This document shows positions 26,294 to 35,088 of a stretch of DNA of 64,000 nt, in pieces. The stretch comes from Alphaproteobacteria bacterium (GTDB lineage Bacteria; Pseudomonadota; Alphaproteobacteria; Thalassobaculales; Thalassobaculaceae). The position numbers and the translations under genes were made by a program. Numbering within the stretch: the first letter of the stretch is position 1; each line of letters begins with the position of its first letter. The notes under the pieces are model-generated. The model did no database searches, was not told the DNA's origin, and saw nothing but the letters and a program-made list of their open reading frames with translations. Location of the stretch: NCBI GenBank assembly GCA_024742605.1, contig JANSYC010000007.1, forward strand, positions 1 through 64,000. Direction: 5' to 3'.

Positions 26294-26905
26294 CTAGACC
26301 GTCGGGCCGGTCCATTCGCTGACCACGGTCCCCAAATCCGGCCGAGTCCGCTCTTTCGGGGCCTCGCCGGCGGTCCCGATATAGATGAAACCGATGATCT
26401 TGGTCTCCGGGCCGTGGCCCAGGGCAGCCTTCACCTCCGGATCGAAGGACGGCCATTCGGTCAGCCATTGGGCGACGAATCCGGCCGCATGCGCCGCGAC
26501 CAGGATGTTCTGGCAGACGGCGCCGCCGGACAGCACCTGTTCGATCTCGGGGATCTTCGGATGGTGCGGATCGATCCGGTCGGTGACGGCCAGCAGGACC
26601 GGCGCGCGCTGCGGGCGGGCGCGCTCGATCTCGACCAGGCGCTCCTCGGCCTCCGGATTGCGGCGGCGGAAGATCTCCGCGAACACGTCGCCGAGGGCCT
26701 TCTGGCCCGCCTTGTGGAGCACCTGGATCCGCCAGGGTCCCAGCTTGCCGTGGTCCGGAACCCGGATTCCGGCAGTCAGGATATCGTCCAGAACCGCCGC
26801 GTCCGGCCCCGGCTCGATCATGTTCTTCGCCACCACCGACCGCCGGGTCAGCAACAGCTCCATCATCGATCCGGTGGCATTCAGGGCGGGGGTCGGCATG
26901 TCCAT
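26294..26905 (-). CDS. Nitroreductase family protein, YdjA-like
   Basis: 203 residues from the ATG at 26905, with GGAGAG seven bases upstream; a second in-frame ATG is at 26899. The N-terminal LLLTRRSVVAKNM is the FMN-phosphate-binding start of the family, IRVPDHGKLGPWRIQVL (near residue 49) is characteristic of the YdjA subgroup, and GGAVCQNILVAAHAAGF with WLTEWPSFD (near residues 128-155) follows. These enzymes bind FMN and use NAD(P)H to reduce nitro or enone compounds. The physiological substrate is unknown. It is divergent from the isochorismatase-like gene. Confidence 0.9.
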   Translation of the reverse strand: MDMPTPALNATGSMMELLLTRRSVVAKNMIEPGPDAAVLDDILTAGIRVPDHGKLGPWRIQVLHKAGQKALGDVFAEIFRRRNPEAEERLVEIERARPQRAPVLLAVTDRIDPHHPKIPEIEQVLSGGAVCQNILVAAHAAGFVAQWLTEWPSFDPEVKAALGHGPETKIIGFIYIGTAGEAPKERTRPDLGTVVSEWTGPTV

Positions 26906-27027
26906 AACGGTCTCTCCAGATCGGATACGGGCACTTCTTGCGAAACGGTCGCAATAAAGCATTGCTTGCGCAGATAGGCAATCCCGTCGTTGGATCAAGG
27001 GGGAGATCGTCGGACAGGGAGTGGAGC

Positions 27028-27636
27028 ATGTCGGGCCCGGGAGCCAGAATCGCCATCGTCGCCAACCACTACCAGAACGAAAACTGCCATCCGGACGGCA
27101 AGGTGAAGGTGGGGATCGGCGCGGACAGCACCACCCGGGCCGAGCGGCTGGGCAACGCGCGGCGGCTGTTCGCCGGCGCGCGTGCGGTGGGCGTGCCGAT
27201 CGTGCACGTGCGGCTGGCGGTCGATCCGGACTATCGCGGGGTGGTGGTGAACACGCCGCTGATTCGGGAATGGATCGAGCTTGGCGCCTGGCAGGAGGGG
27301 AGCTGGGGGGTCGCGTTCGTGGACGGGCTGGGCCCCGAAGACGGTGAGATCGTGGTGACCCATACCCGCAACAGCGGGTTTCACAACTCCACGCTCGCCG
27401 ATGTCCTGGCGGGGTTCGGGGCACGGCATCTGATCTGCTGTGGGGTGTCGACCGCCTACACGGTCGAGAGCACCGTGCGCCAGGCCGTCGATATCGGGTT
27501 CCGGGTGACGGTCGCCTCCGATGCCTGCTCGACCGGCACGGAACGTCGGCACCTGGCGGCGCTGGAGGCGATGCGGCCGTTGGCCGATATCAAGACCGTC
27601 GACGAAGTTCTGGCGGATGATCTCGTTTCCGGGTAA
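27028..27636 (+). CDS. Isochorismatase-fold protein lacking the catalytic triad
   Basis: 202 residues from the ATG at 27028 (GGGAGTGGAGC just upstream). The overall pattern is that of cysteine hydrolases: first strand IAIVANHYQNENC, VVTHTRNSGFHNSTL in the middle, CCGVSTAYTVESTVRQAVD near residue 138, and SDACSTG near 167. Aligning these motifs with the usual family signatures, the catalytic Asp position is His, the Lys position is His and the nucleophilic Cys position is Thr. Classical amidohydrolase chemistry is therefore unlikely; the isochorismatases EntB and PhzD also lack the Cys but keep Asp and Lys. The function is unknown. Confidence 0.82.
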   Translation: MSGPGARIAIVANHYQNENCHPDGKVKVGIGADSTTRAERLGNARRLFAGARAVGVPIVHVRLAVDPDYRGVVVNTPLIREWIELGAWQEGSWGVAFVDGLGPEDGEIVVTHTRNSGFHNSTLADVLAGFGARHLICCGVSTAYTVESTVRQAVDIGFRVTVASDACSTGTERRHLAALEAMRPLADIKTVDEVLADDLVSG

Positions 27637-27693
27637 TATATCGACGCTCACCAAAATGGTGACCGCACCCCGAAAGAACTTCGGAGACGAAAG

Positions 27694-27915
27694 ATGCTGA
27701 TTTCCCTTCTGAAACGCTGCGCCTGCGTGGCTTTGTCGCTCGTCGCCCTGTCGGGCTGCACGATCGCCAACCCGTATTGGACCGTCGGCACCGCCGCGCT
27801 CCTGGGCCCGCAGGTCGCCACCGGAAAGAACACGTTCGCCTATATGAGCGACTGGTTCGGGCCGAGCTGCGACAGCTACAGCGTCTACGACACCCCGCCG
27901 CGCTGCGTCCGTTAG
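27694..27915 (+). CDS. Small secreted lipoprotein
   Basis: 73 residues. The N-terminus is a lipoprotein signal: basic MLISLLKR, a hydrophobic core, then the lipobox LSGC with the lipidated Cys at residue 22. The mature part, about 50 residues, has two further Cys (CDSYSVYDTPPRC) that could form a disulfide. A GGAGACGAAAG site precedes the start. No family is recognised. It sits between the isochorismatase-like gene and fdsR, on the same strand as both. Confidence 0.75.
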   Translation: MLISLLKRCACVALSLVALSGCTIANPYWTVGTAALLGPQVATGKNTFAYMSDWFGPSCDSYSVYDTPPRCVR

Positions 27916-27978
27916 CGTCGCCCCCTTGCCATCCGGCGCGAAACCGCTTCGAATCCGACGGGTTCGGGAGGAGCGCGC

Positions 27979-28899
27979 GTGGACATTCGTCAGTTGCAGT
28001 ATCTGGTGGCCTTGGCGCGGGAGAAGCATTTCACCCGGGCGGCCGAGGCCTGCAACGTCACCCAGCCGACCCTGTCCGGCCGGCTGCGCCAGCTCGAGGA
28101 GGAACTCGGCGTCCCGATCGTGGTGCGGGGCCAGCGCTATCACAGCCTGACCGCCGAGGGCGAGCGGGTGCTCCGCTGGGCCCAGACCATCCTGGAGGAT
28201 CTGGACGGGCTGCGCGAGGAACTGGCGAGCCGCACGGATTCCCCCGAGGGCCGCATGACCCTGGGGGTGATCCCCTCGGCCCTGCCGACCGTGCCGCCGC
28301 TGATCCAGGCGATGCAGGAACGGTTCCCGAAGGTGCGGTTCACCGTGCTGTCCCGAAGCTCCCGCGAGATCGAGCGGGGGCTGGAGGATTTCACCCTGGA
28401 TGCCGGGGTCACGTATCTGGACAACGAGCCCATCGATCTCGCGCTCTCGCAGACCCTGTACCGGGAACGGTACCGGTTGTTCGTCCGCTCGGATCATCCG
28501 CTGGCCGACCGGGACAGCGTGACCTGGGCCGAGGCCTCGACCCATTCGCTGACGGCTCTGACCGAGGACATGCAGAACCGCCGGATCATCGATGCCGCCT
28601 TCAAGGCCGCCACCGGCCGCAGCCTGGTGCCGGTGATCGAGACCACCTCGGTGATCCATCTCTGCGCCCAGGTGATGATGAGCGGACATGCCAGCGTGCT
28701 GCCGGAATTCGTCATCGGTATGATGGGGGATGCGGGCCATCTGCGGGCGATTCCGCTGATCGAGCCCGAAATCACCCATGAGGTCGGCCTGGTGGCCCTG
28801 GACCGGGACCCGATCCCGCCCCTGGTCCAGGCCCTGATCGCGGCCGCGAAACGCTACGATCTGCCGGAACTGCTCCAGAACCGACTACATTTAGCGTGA
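27979..28899 (+). CDS. fdsR: LysR-type regulator of the formate dehydrogenase operon
   Basis: 306 residues. The N-terminal winged helix-turn-helix (MDIRQLQYLVALAREKHFTR, then AAEACNVTQPTLSGRLRQLE) is followed by an OxyR/CysB-like effector domain. Its position directly upstream of fdsGBA in the same orientation matches FdsR-type regulators, which respond to formate. A palindrome in the following intergenic region (28917-28939) has LysR-site symmetry. The FdsR name rests on synteny; the family assignment is certain. Confidence 0.85.
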   Translation: MDIRQLQYLVALAREKHFTRAAEACNVTQPTLSGRLRQLEEELGVPIVVRGQRYHSLTAEGERVLRWAQTILEDLDGLREELASRTDSPEGRMTLGVIPSALPTVPPLIQAMQERFPKVRFTVLSRSSREIERGLEDFTLDAGVTYLDNEPIDLALSQTLYRERYRLFVRSDHPLADRDSVTWAEASTHSLTALTEDMQNRRIIDAAFKAATGRSLVPVIETTSVIHLCAQVMMSGHASVLPEFVIGMMGDAGHLRAIPLIEPEITHEVGLVALDRDPIPPLVQALIAAAKRYDLPELLQNRLHLA

Positions 28900-28916
28900 C
28901 AGGTAACATGTTGGTC

Positions 28917-28939
28917 CATCATCGATTTCGTCGATGATG
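28917..28939. promoter_or_regulatory. Palindrome between fdsR and fdsG, candidate FdsR operator
   Basis: Perfect 9-base arms CATCATCGA and TCGATGATG around a 5-base centre (TTTCG). The inner ATC-N9-GAT has the dyad expected for LysR-type binding sites. No T-run follows, so it is less likely to be a terminator. It lies about 120 bases before the fdsG start. Confidence 0.55.
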
Positions 28940-29059
28940 CTATCGCAAATTACGATTGGCGCGGCTTGCGAATGAGGCGTTCACTTCCCTTCAAGGAACA
29001 ATAGCACCGCTGCGTCGACAGGTCTCGACGTGTGCGTTTGGCATAGGGACGGATGCTGG

Positions 29060-29575
29060 ATGGCCATGACCCGACAGAACGCGGCTCCGATTTCCGGTGG
29101 CGATCCCGATCCGGTGACAGAGGCGGTCGACCTGATCTGCGGTCGGTACGGGGACCGGCCGGACGCCCTGATCGAGATGTTCCACGACCTGCAGGACGGA
29201 CTCGGCCATGTGCCTGAAACCGCCTTGAAGCCGATCGCCAAACGGCTGAATCTGAGCCGCGCCGAGGTTCATGGGGTGCTGAGCTTCTATCACGATTTCC
29301 ACACCAAACCGGTGGGCCGGGTGGTGGTGAAAGTCTGCCGGGCCGAGGCCTGCCAGTCGATGGGCGCGCTGCCGCTGATCGCGCAGATCTGCGACCGGCT
29401 GGGCGTCGGGCTCGGGAGCACGTCGGCCGGCGGCTCGGTGACGGTCGAGCCGGTGTATTGCCTGGGCAACTGCGCGCTGGCGCCGGCCGCGACCGTCGGC
29501 GGTGTCCTGCACGGCCGGGTCGATGCGGAGCGGGTTGCGGCGCTTGTGACCGAGATGACCGGGGAGGCCGGCTGA
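29060..29575 (+). CDS. fdsG: NAD-dependent formate dehydrogenase gamma subunit (NuoE-like)
   Basis: 171 residues from the ATG at 29060 (another at 29066; a GTG at 29030 would extend it). It is a thioredoxin-like [2Fe-2S] protein of the NuoE family: helical N-terminus with HDLQDGLGHVPETALKPIA (near residue 42), then ligands Cys93, Cys98, Cys134 and Cys138 in VCRAEACQ and YCLGNCALAP. It carries electrons within the soluble FdsABG complex from formate to NAD+. Its stop overlaps the fdsB start (TGATG). Confidence 0.94.
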   Translation: MAMTRQNAAPISGGDPDPVTEAVDLICGRYGDRPDALIEMFHDLQDGLGHVPETALKPIAKRLNLSRAEVHGVLSFYHDFHTKPVGRVVVKVCRAEACQSMGALPLIAQICDRLGVGLGSTSAGGSVTVEPVYCLGNCALAPAATVGGVLHGRVDAERVAALVTEMTGEAG

Positions 29576-31128
29576 TGGGCGTCGTGGTCTATGTCCCGAA
29601 GGATTCGGCATCCCTGTCCGTCGGCGCCGACGGCGTCGCCGCCGCCATTCAGCTCGAGGCGGTGGCCCGTGGTGTCGAGGTGACGCTGAAGCGCAACGGC
29701 TCCCGGGGGCTGTTCTGGCTGGAGCCGCTGGTCGAGGTGGAAACCACCGAGGGCCGGGTCGCGTACGGTCCGGTTTCTGCCGCCGACGTGCCGGGCCTGT
29801 TCGAGGCGGGATTCCTCTCCGGCGGTGATCACGCGCTGGCCCATGGGCCGACCGACAGCATCCCCTATCTGAAAAATCAGGAGCGGCTGACCTTCGCCCG
29901 CATGGGCGTGATCGAACCGCTGGACCTCAGGGCCTATCAGGCCACGGGCGGGCTGACCGGTCTCATGAAGGCGGCCGGGATGGCGCCGGAGGCGATCGTC
30001 GCCGAGGTCACCGAGTCCGGTCTGCGCGGCCGTGGCGGGGCCGGTTTCCCGACCGGGATCAAATGGAAGACCGTGGGCGAGCAGCCGGAGCCCCAGAAGT
30101 ATATCTGCTGTAACGCCGACGAGGGCGACAGCGGCACCTTTGCCGATCGGATGATCATGGAGGGCGATCCGTTCGCACTGATCGAGGGCATGGCGATCGC
30201 CGGTCTGGCCGTCGGTGCCACCGAGGGCTATGTCTACATCCGGTCCGAATACCCTCATGCGATCGCGACCATGAAGGCAGCGATCGGCCTGATGCGGGCG
30301 GCGGGTTATCTGGGCGCGGATGTCGCGGGGTCGGGCAAGGCGTTCGAACTGCACGTCCGGCGCGGCGCCGGTGCCTATATCTGCGGCGAAGAGAGCTCCA
30401 TGCTGGAAAGCCTGGAGGGCAAGCGCGGCATGGTGCGGGCGAAACCGCCGATCCCGGCGATCGCCGGCCTGTTCGGCAAGCCGACCGTGGTCAACAACGT
30501 CCTGTCGCTGGCGGCGGTGCCGACGATCCTGGCCAAGGGCGCGGCCTTCTACCAGGATTTCGGGGTCGGACGGTCCCGCGGCACCCAGGCGTTCCAGTTG
30601 GCGGGCAACATCAAGCACGGCGGGTTGGTCGAGAAGGCTTTCGGTCTCACCCTGCGGGAGCTGGTCGAGGGTTTCGGCGGCGGCACCGCCACCGGGCGGC
30701 CCTTCCGGACCGCCCAGCTCGGCGGACCGCTCGGTGCCTATGTCGACGATGACATGCTGGACATCGAGATGGACTACGAAAGCCTAGCGGCGGCCAAGGC
30801 GATGCTGGGCCATGGCGGGATCGTGGTGTTCGACGACAGTGTGGACATGGCCCAGATGGCCCGGTTCGCCTTCGAGTTCTGCGAGATCGAGAGTTGCGGG
30901 AAATGCACCCCGTGCCGGGTCGGCGCGGTGCGCGGCAAGGAAACCGTCGAGAAGATCCTGGCCGGCCGCGAGGTCGCCAAGAACATCGCCCTGGTCGAGG
31001 ATCTCTGCGAGGTCATGACCGATGGCTCGCTCTGCGCCATGGGTGGACTGACGCCGATGCCGGTGCTGAGCGCGATGCGCCTGTTCCCCGAGGATTTCGA
31101 CCGGGCGCCCGCCCAAGCCGCTGAATAG
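29575..31128 (+). CDS. fdsB: NAD-dependent formate dehydrogenase beta subunit (NuoF-like diaphorase)
   Basis: 517 residues. The FMN/NADH site is GLRGRGGAGFPTGIKWK (near residue 150) with NADEGDSGTFADR and GAGAYICGEESSMLESLEG further on, as in NuoF. The C-terminal [4Fe-4S] motif is CGKCTPCRVG (near residue 441), with a distal Cys in SLCAMGG. The first 100 or so residues form the extra N-terminal domain typical of FdsB. It transfers electrons from the FeS chain to NAD+. Confidence 0.96.
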   Translation: MGVVVYVPKDSASLSVGADGVAAAIQLEAVARGVEVTLKRNGSRGLFWLEPLVEVETTEGRVAYGPVSAADVPGLFEAGFLSGGDHALAHGPTDSIPYLKNQERLTFARMGVIEPLDLRAYQATGGLTGLMKAAGMAPEAIVAEVTESGLRGRGGAGFPTGIKWKTVGEQPEPQKYICCNADEGDSGTFADRMIMEGDPFALIEGMAIAGLAVGATEGYVYIRSEYPHAIATMKAAIGLMRAAGYLGADVAGSGKAFELHVRRGAGAYICGEESSMLESLEGKRGMVRAKPPIPAIAGLFGKPTVVNNVLSLAAVPTILAKGAAFYQDFGVGRSRGTQAFQLAGNIKHGGLVEKAFGLTLRELVEGFGGGTATGRPFRTAQLGGPLGAYVDDDMLDIEMDYESLAAAKAMLGHGGIVVFDDSVDMAQMARFAFEFCEIESCGKCTPCRVGAVRGKETVEKILAGREVAKNIALVEDLCEVMTDGSLCAMGGLTPMPVLSAMRLFPEDFDRAPAQAAE

Positions 31129-31145
31129 AGTCTGGAGAAAGACCG

Positions 31146-33998
31146 ATGGCCCTGATCGACGATGTGGATTTCGGAACCCCCGCCCGCCCCAGCGCGGCCA
31201 CGGTCACGCTGCTGATCGACGGAGCCCCGGTGACGGTGCCCGAGGGCACCTCGATCATGCGGGCGGCCCAGGAGGTCAGCCGTCCGATCCCCAAACTCTG
31301 CGCCACCGACAAGCTGGAGCCTTTCGGGTCCTGCCGGATGTGCCTGGTGGAGATCGAGGGTGTGCGCGGGACCCCCGCCTCCTGCACCACGCCGGTGCGC
31401 GAGGGCATGAACGTCACCACCCAGAACGCCCGGCTGGAGCGGATCCGGAAGGGCGTGATGGAGCTCTACATCTCCGACCACCCGCTGGACTGCCTGACCT
31501 GTGCCGCCAACGGAGACTGCGAGCTGCAGGACACCGCCGGCGAGGTGGGCCTGCGCGAGGTCCGGTACGGTATGGACGGCGCCAACCATTTCGACGCGCA
31601 GGTGAAGGACCCGATCGACGTCTCCAATCCGTATTTCCAGTTCGAGCCGTCCAAGTGCATCGCCTGTTCCCGCTGCGTCCGGGCCTGCGACGAGGTGCAG
31701 GGCACTCTGGCGCTGACGCTCGAGGGTCGGGGCTTCGCCTCGAAGATTTCGGCGGGCCTGGAGATGGACGATTTCTTCAGCTCCGAATGCGTCTCCTGTG
31801 GCGCCTGCGTGCAGGCCTGCCCGACCGCGACCCTGATGGAGAAATCGGTGGTCGATCACGGGGTGCCGACCCGCAGCGTCGAGACCACCTGCGCCTATTG
31901 CGGCGTCGGCTGTTCGTTCAAGGCCGAGCTGAAGGGCAGCGAAGTGGTCCGCATGGTGCCGAGCAAGTCGGGCGGCGCGAACGAAGGCCATTCCTGTGTG
32001 AAAGGCAGGTTCGCCTGGGGCTATGCCAGCCACAAGGACCGGATCACCACCCCGATGGTGCGGGAGAGTGCGACCGACCCCTGGCGCAAGGCGAGCTGGG
32101 ACGAGGCGATCGACTTCATCGCGACCCGGTTCAAGGACATCCAGGCCCGCCACGGCAAGGGCGCGATCGGCGGCATCACCTCGTCCCGCTGCACCAACGA
32201 GGAGGTCTACGTCGTCCAGAAGATGATCCGGGCGGCGTTCGGGAACAACAATGTCGACACCTGCGCCCGGGTCTGTCATTCGCCGACCGGGTACGGCCTG
32301 AAGACCACGTTTGGCACCTCCGCCGGGACCCAGAACTTCAAATCGGTCGAACAGGCCGACGTGATTCTGCTGATCGGCGCCAATCCGACCGACGGCCATC
32401 CGGTGTTCGCCTCGCGCATGAAGCGCCGGTTGCGTCGGGGGGCGAAGATCATCGTGGTCGACCCGCGCCGGATCGATCTGGTCCGGACCCCGCATATCGA
32501 GGCGGCCCATCACGTTCCGCTGCGACCCGGCACGAACGTGGCGGTGATGAACGCCTTCGCCCACACCATCGTGACCGAGGGTCTGGTGGACGAGGCCTTC
32601 GTGGCCCAACGCTGCGATATGGTCGAGTTCGAGCGCTGGCGCAGTTTCGTCTCCGAGCCGGAGAACGCGCCGGAAGCCCTGGCCGAAAAGGTCGGCGTCG
32701 ATGCCGAGACCCTGCGGGCCGCCGCCCGCACCTTCGCCGCCGCGCCGAACGGGGCGATCTATTACGGGCTGGGCGTGACCGAGCACAGCCAGGGCTCCAC
32801 CATGGTCATGTGCATGGCCAATCTGGCGATGGCGACCGGCAATATCGGCCGCGAAGGCGTCGGCGTGAATCCGCTGCGCGGCCAGAACAACGTGCAGGGC
32901 TCCTGCGACATGGGCTCGTTCCCGCACGAGCTGCCGGGCTACCGCCACATCTCCGATGCCGACACCCGCGCGCTGTTCGAGGGGGATTGGGGGGTGCATC
33001 TGCACGACCAGCCGGGCCTGCGGATCCCGAACATGCTCGACGCCGCGATGGACGGCAGCTTCAGGGGGATCTTCGTGCAGGGCGAGGACATCGCCCAGTC
33101 CGATCCCAACACCAAGCACGTCCAGGCGGCCCTGGCGGCAATGGACTGCGTGGTGGTGCAGGATCTGTTCCTGAACGAGACCGCCGCCCATGCCCACGTG
33201 TTCCTGCCGGGCACCTCCTTCCTGGAGAAGGACGGCACCTTCACCAATGCGGAGCGGCGGATCAACCGGGTGCGCCCGGTGATGGCCGAGAAGTCCGGCC
33301 TGTCGGAATGGGAGACGGTGTGCCGGGTCGCCCGTGCCATGGGCTATCCCATGCACTACGATCACCCGTCCCAGATCATGGACGAGATCGCACGCCTGAC
33401 CCCCAGTTTCGCCGGTGTCAGCTTCGCGCGGCTGGACCGGGACGGCTCGCTGCAATGGCCGGTGAACGACGCCCATCCGGACGGTGCGCCGATCATGCAT
33501 GTGGACGGGTTCGTGCGCGGCAAGGGCCGGTTCATGATCACCCGCTATGTGCCGACCGAGGAGCGCTCGAACCGCCATTTCCCGCTGATCCTGACCACCG
33601 GGCGTATCCTGTCCCAGTACAATGTCGGCCAGCAGACCCGCCGGACCGCCAACTCCCTCTGGCATCCGGAGGATGTGCTGGAGATCCACCCCCACGACGC
33701 CGAGGAGCGGGGCATCGTCGACGGCGATCCGGTGTCGATCAACAGCCGGGTCGGGGCGACCACCCTGCACGCCAGGATCTCCGACCGGATGGCGCCGGGC
33801 GTGGTCTACACCACGTTCCACCATCCCCTCTCCGGCGCCAATGTGATCACCACTGAGTTCTCGGACTGGGCGACCAACTGTCCCGAATACAAGGTGACGG
33901 CGGTGCAGGTGAACAAATCCAACCTGCCGTCGGACTGGCAGGCGCATCGGGAGGAGTTCGTCGCCGAGCACTATCGCGTGACGGAGCCGGCGGAATGA
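31146..33998 (+). CDS. fdsA: NAD-dependent formate dehydrogenase alpha subunit (Mo-bisPGD)
   Basis: 950 residues. FeS ligands in order: [2Fe-2S] Cys52, 63, 66, 80; [4Fe-4S] His112, Cys116, 119, 125; two ferredoxin-type clusters at 171-181 and 215-225; and the proximal cluster at Cys249, 252, 256, 284. The active-site motif ARVCHSPTG has Cys377 as metal ligand followed by His378, so this is the cysteine, not selenocysteine, form. It oxidises formate to CO2 at a molybdenum or tungsten bis-pyranopterin centre in the cytoplasm. The stop overlaps the next start (ATGA). Confidence 0.98.
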   Translation: MALIDDVDFGTPARPSAATVTLLIDGAPVTVPEGTSIMRAAQEVSRPIPKLCATDKLEPFGSCRMCLVEIEGVRGTPASCTTPVREGMNVTTQNARLERIRKGVMELYISDHPLDCLTCAANGDCELQDTAGEVGLREVRYGMDGANHFDAQVKDPIDVSNPYFQFEPSKCIACSRCVRACDEVQGTLALTLEGRGFASKISAGLEMDDFFSSECVSCGACVQACPTATLMEKSVVDHGVPTRSVETTCAYCGVGCSFKAELKGSEVVRMVPSKSGGANEGHSCVKGRFAWGYASHKDRITTPMVRESATDPWRKASWDEAIDFIATRFKDIQARHGKGAIGGITSSRCTNEEVYVVQKMIRAAFGNNNVDTCARVCHSPTGYGLKTTFGTSAGTQNFKSVEQADVILLIGANPTDGHPVFASRMKRRLRRGAKIIVVDPRRIDLVRTPHIEAAHHVPLRPGTNVAVMNAFAHTIVTEGLVDEAFVAQRCDMVEFERWRSFVSEPENAPEALAEKVGVDAETLRAAARTFAAAPNGAIYYGLGVTEHSQGSTMVMCMANLAMATGNIGREGVGVNPLRGQNNVQGSCDMGSFPHELPGYRHISDADTRALFEGDWGVHLHDQPGLRIPNMLDAAMDGSFRGIFVQGEDIAQSDPNTKHVQAALAAMDCVVVQDLFLNETAAHAHVFLPGTSFLEKDGTFTNAERRINRVRPVMAEKSGLSEWETVCRVARAMGYPMHYDHPSQIMDEIARLTPSFAGVSFARLDRDGSLQWPVNDAHPDGAPIMHVDGFVRGKGRFMITRYVPTEERSNRHFPLILTTGRILSQYNVGQQTRRTANSLWHPEDVLEIHPHDAEERGIVDGDPVSINSRVGATTLHARISDRMAPGVVYTTFHHPLSGANVITTEFSDWATNCPEYKVTAVQVNKSNLPSDWQAHREEFVAEHYRVTEPAE

Positions 33999-34852
33999 AC
34001 GCGATCAAGAACGGCCCCGCCATCGTGCGGCTCGACCACGCCCCGAAGGGGGTCTCGGTGCCGGTTGCCGGACAGTTATCGGACGGTGCCAGCACCCGGT
34101 CCGTTGTCTGGGCCCTGGCGGAGGAGTGTCCGGTCTCGGTGCTCTACAACGGTGAGCCGTTCGCTGTGATGATGCTGAGCCCGGCGGATCTGGAGGATTT
34201 CGCGGTCGGGTTCTCGGTCACCGAGGGTTTGTTCGACCGGGTGTCCGAGATCCAGTCGATCCGGATCGCCGAGGCCCGGGACGGCTATCTGGTCAACATC
34301 AAGGTTCCGGAGGCCGCCGCCGCGCGGGCGCGCGACAAGAGCCGGACCCTGCCGGGCCGGGCGGGCTGCGGGATCTGCGGGTCCCGGACGCTGGAGACCG
34401 CGCTGCCGGCCCCCAAGCGGGTTGCCGGACAGTTTCCGGACACCGAGGCGGTGCTGCGCGCTTTCGCGGCCTTCGAGGGCAACCAGCCGATGAAGGCGGA
34501 GAATCGGTCGACCCACGCCGCCGCCTTCTGCGACCTCATCGGCAACATTCTCTCGGTGCGCGAGGATATCGGCCGCCACAACGCCCTGGACAAGCTGATC
34601 GGCGGCCTGCTGCGGGATGGCAAGGATGCGGCGTCCGGTTTCGTGCTGCTGTCGAGCCGGTTCTCGGTGGAGATGGCCCAGAAGGCGGCGGCGATCGGCG
34701 CCCCTTTCGTGGCCTCGGTTTCGGCCCCGAGCGCGCTCGCGCTGCGGACCGCGGAGAAGGCGGGCATGGGGGTGGCGGCCCTGTGCGGCGATCAGGTGAT
34801 GATTTTCGATCGGGCAACCGGACGGTCGGGCAAGCGGGAGCGGGTGGCATGA
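33995..34852 (+). CDS. fdhD: Formate dehydrogenase accessory sulfurtransferase FdhD
   Basis: 285 residues, also called FdsC in this operon type. The Cys motif GRAGCGICGSRTLE (near residue 123) holds the persulfide-carrying cysteines, and EDIGRHNALDKLIG (near 189) and LSSRFSVEMAQKAA (near 215) are family signatures. FdhD moves sulfur from a cysteine desulfurase to the molybdenum cofactor and is required for active formate dehydrogenase. It overlaps fdsA and fdsD by ATGA junctions. Confidence 0.96.
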   Translation: MNAIKNGPAIVRLDHAPKGVSVPVAGQLSDGASTRSVVWALAEECPVSVLYNGEPFAVMMLSPADLEDFAVGFSVTEGLFDRVSEIQSIRIAEARDGYLVNIKVPEAAAARARDKSRTLPGRAGCGICGSRTLETALPAPKRVAGQFPDTEAVLRAFAAFEGNQPMKAENRSTHAAAFCDLIGNILSVREDIGRHNALDKLIGGLLRDGKDAASGFVLLSSRFSVEMAQKAAAIGAPFVASVSAPSALALRTAEKAGMGVAALCGDQVMIFDRATGRSGKRERVA

Positions 34853-35079
34853 GCACCAACGACATCGTGCGGATGGCGAACCAGATCGCCGAGTTCTTCT
34901 CGGCCTATCCGGAGGACGAGGCGCTGGCCGGCGCGTCTCAGCACATCGTCGATTTCTGGGACCCCAGGATGCGGGCTGAACTTGAGGCCCATCTGGCGCA
35001 GGGCGGCGCCGGTCTGTCGCCGCTCGCCTTGGCGGTGGCCAAGCGGATCACCGTCCACACCCAGCCCGAATTGGCCTGA
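34849..35079 (+). CDS. fdsD: Formate dehydrogenase delta subunit
   Basis: 76 residues. The ATG at 34849 overlaps the fdhD stop. The sequence MSTNDIVRMANQIAEFFSAY and then HIVDFWDPRMRAELEAHL matches the small FdsD family, which supports assembly or stability of the FdsABG complex. Last gene of the fds operon; the methyltransferase gene begins 10 bases later. Confidence 0.93.
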   Translation: MSTNDIVRMANQIAEFFSAYPEDEALAGASQHIVDFWDPRMRAELEAHLAQGGAGLSPLALAVAKRITVHTQPELA

Positions 35080-35088
35080 CATCCGCCC

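Noticed and set aside
25908-27065. In-frame N-terminal extension of gcvT
   Set aside because: The stretch is riboswitch RNA and part of the nitroreductase gene. GcvT homologues begin at the ATG at 25907.
31340-33856. Plus-strand open frame of 838 residues in another frame of fdsA
   Set aside because: Arg/Gly-rich shadow frame fully inside fdsA.
30774-33971. Long minus-strand open frame of 1065 residues opposite fdsA
   Set aside because: It mirrors the codons of fdsA and fdsB, is rich in His, Arg, Gly and Asp without any motif, and lies over genes with unmistakable cofactor motifs. It is an antisense shadow of GC-rich coding DNA.
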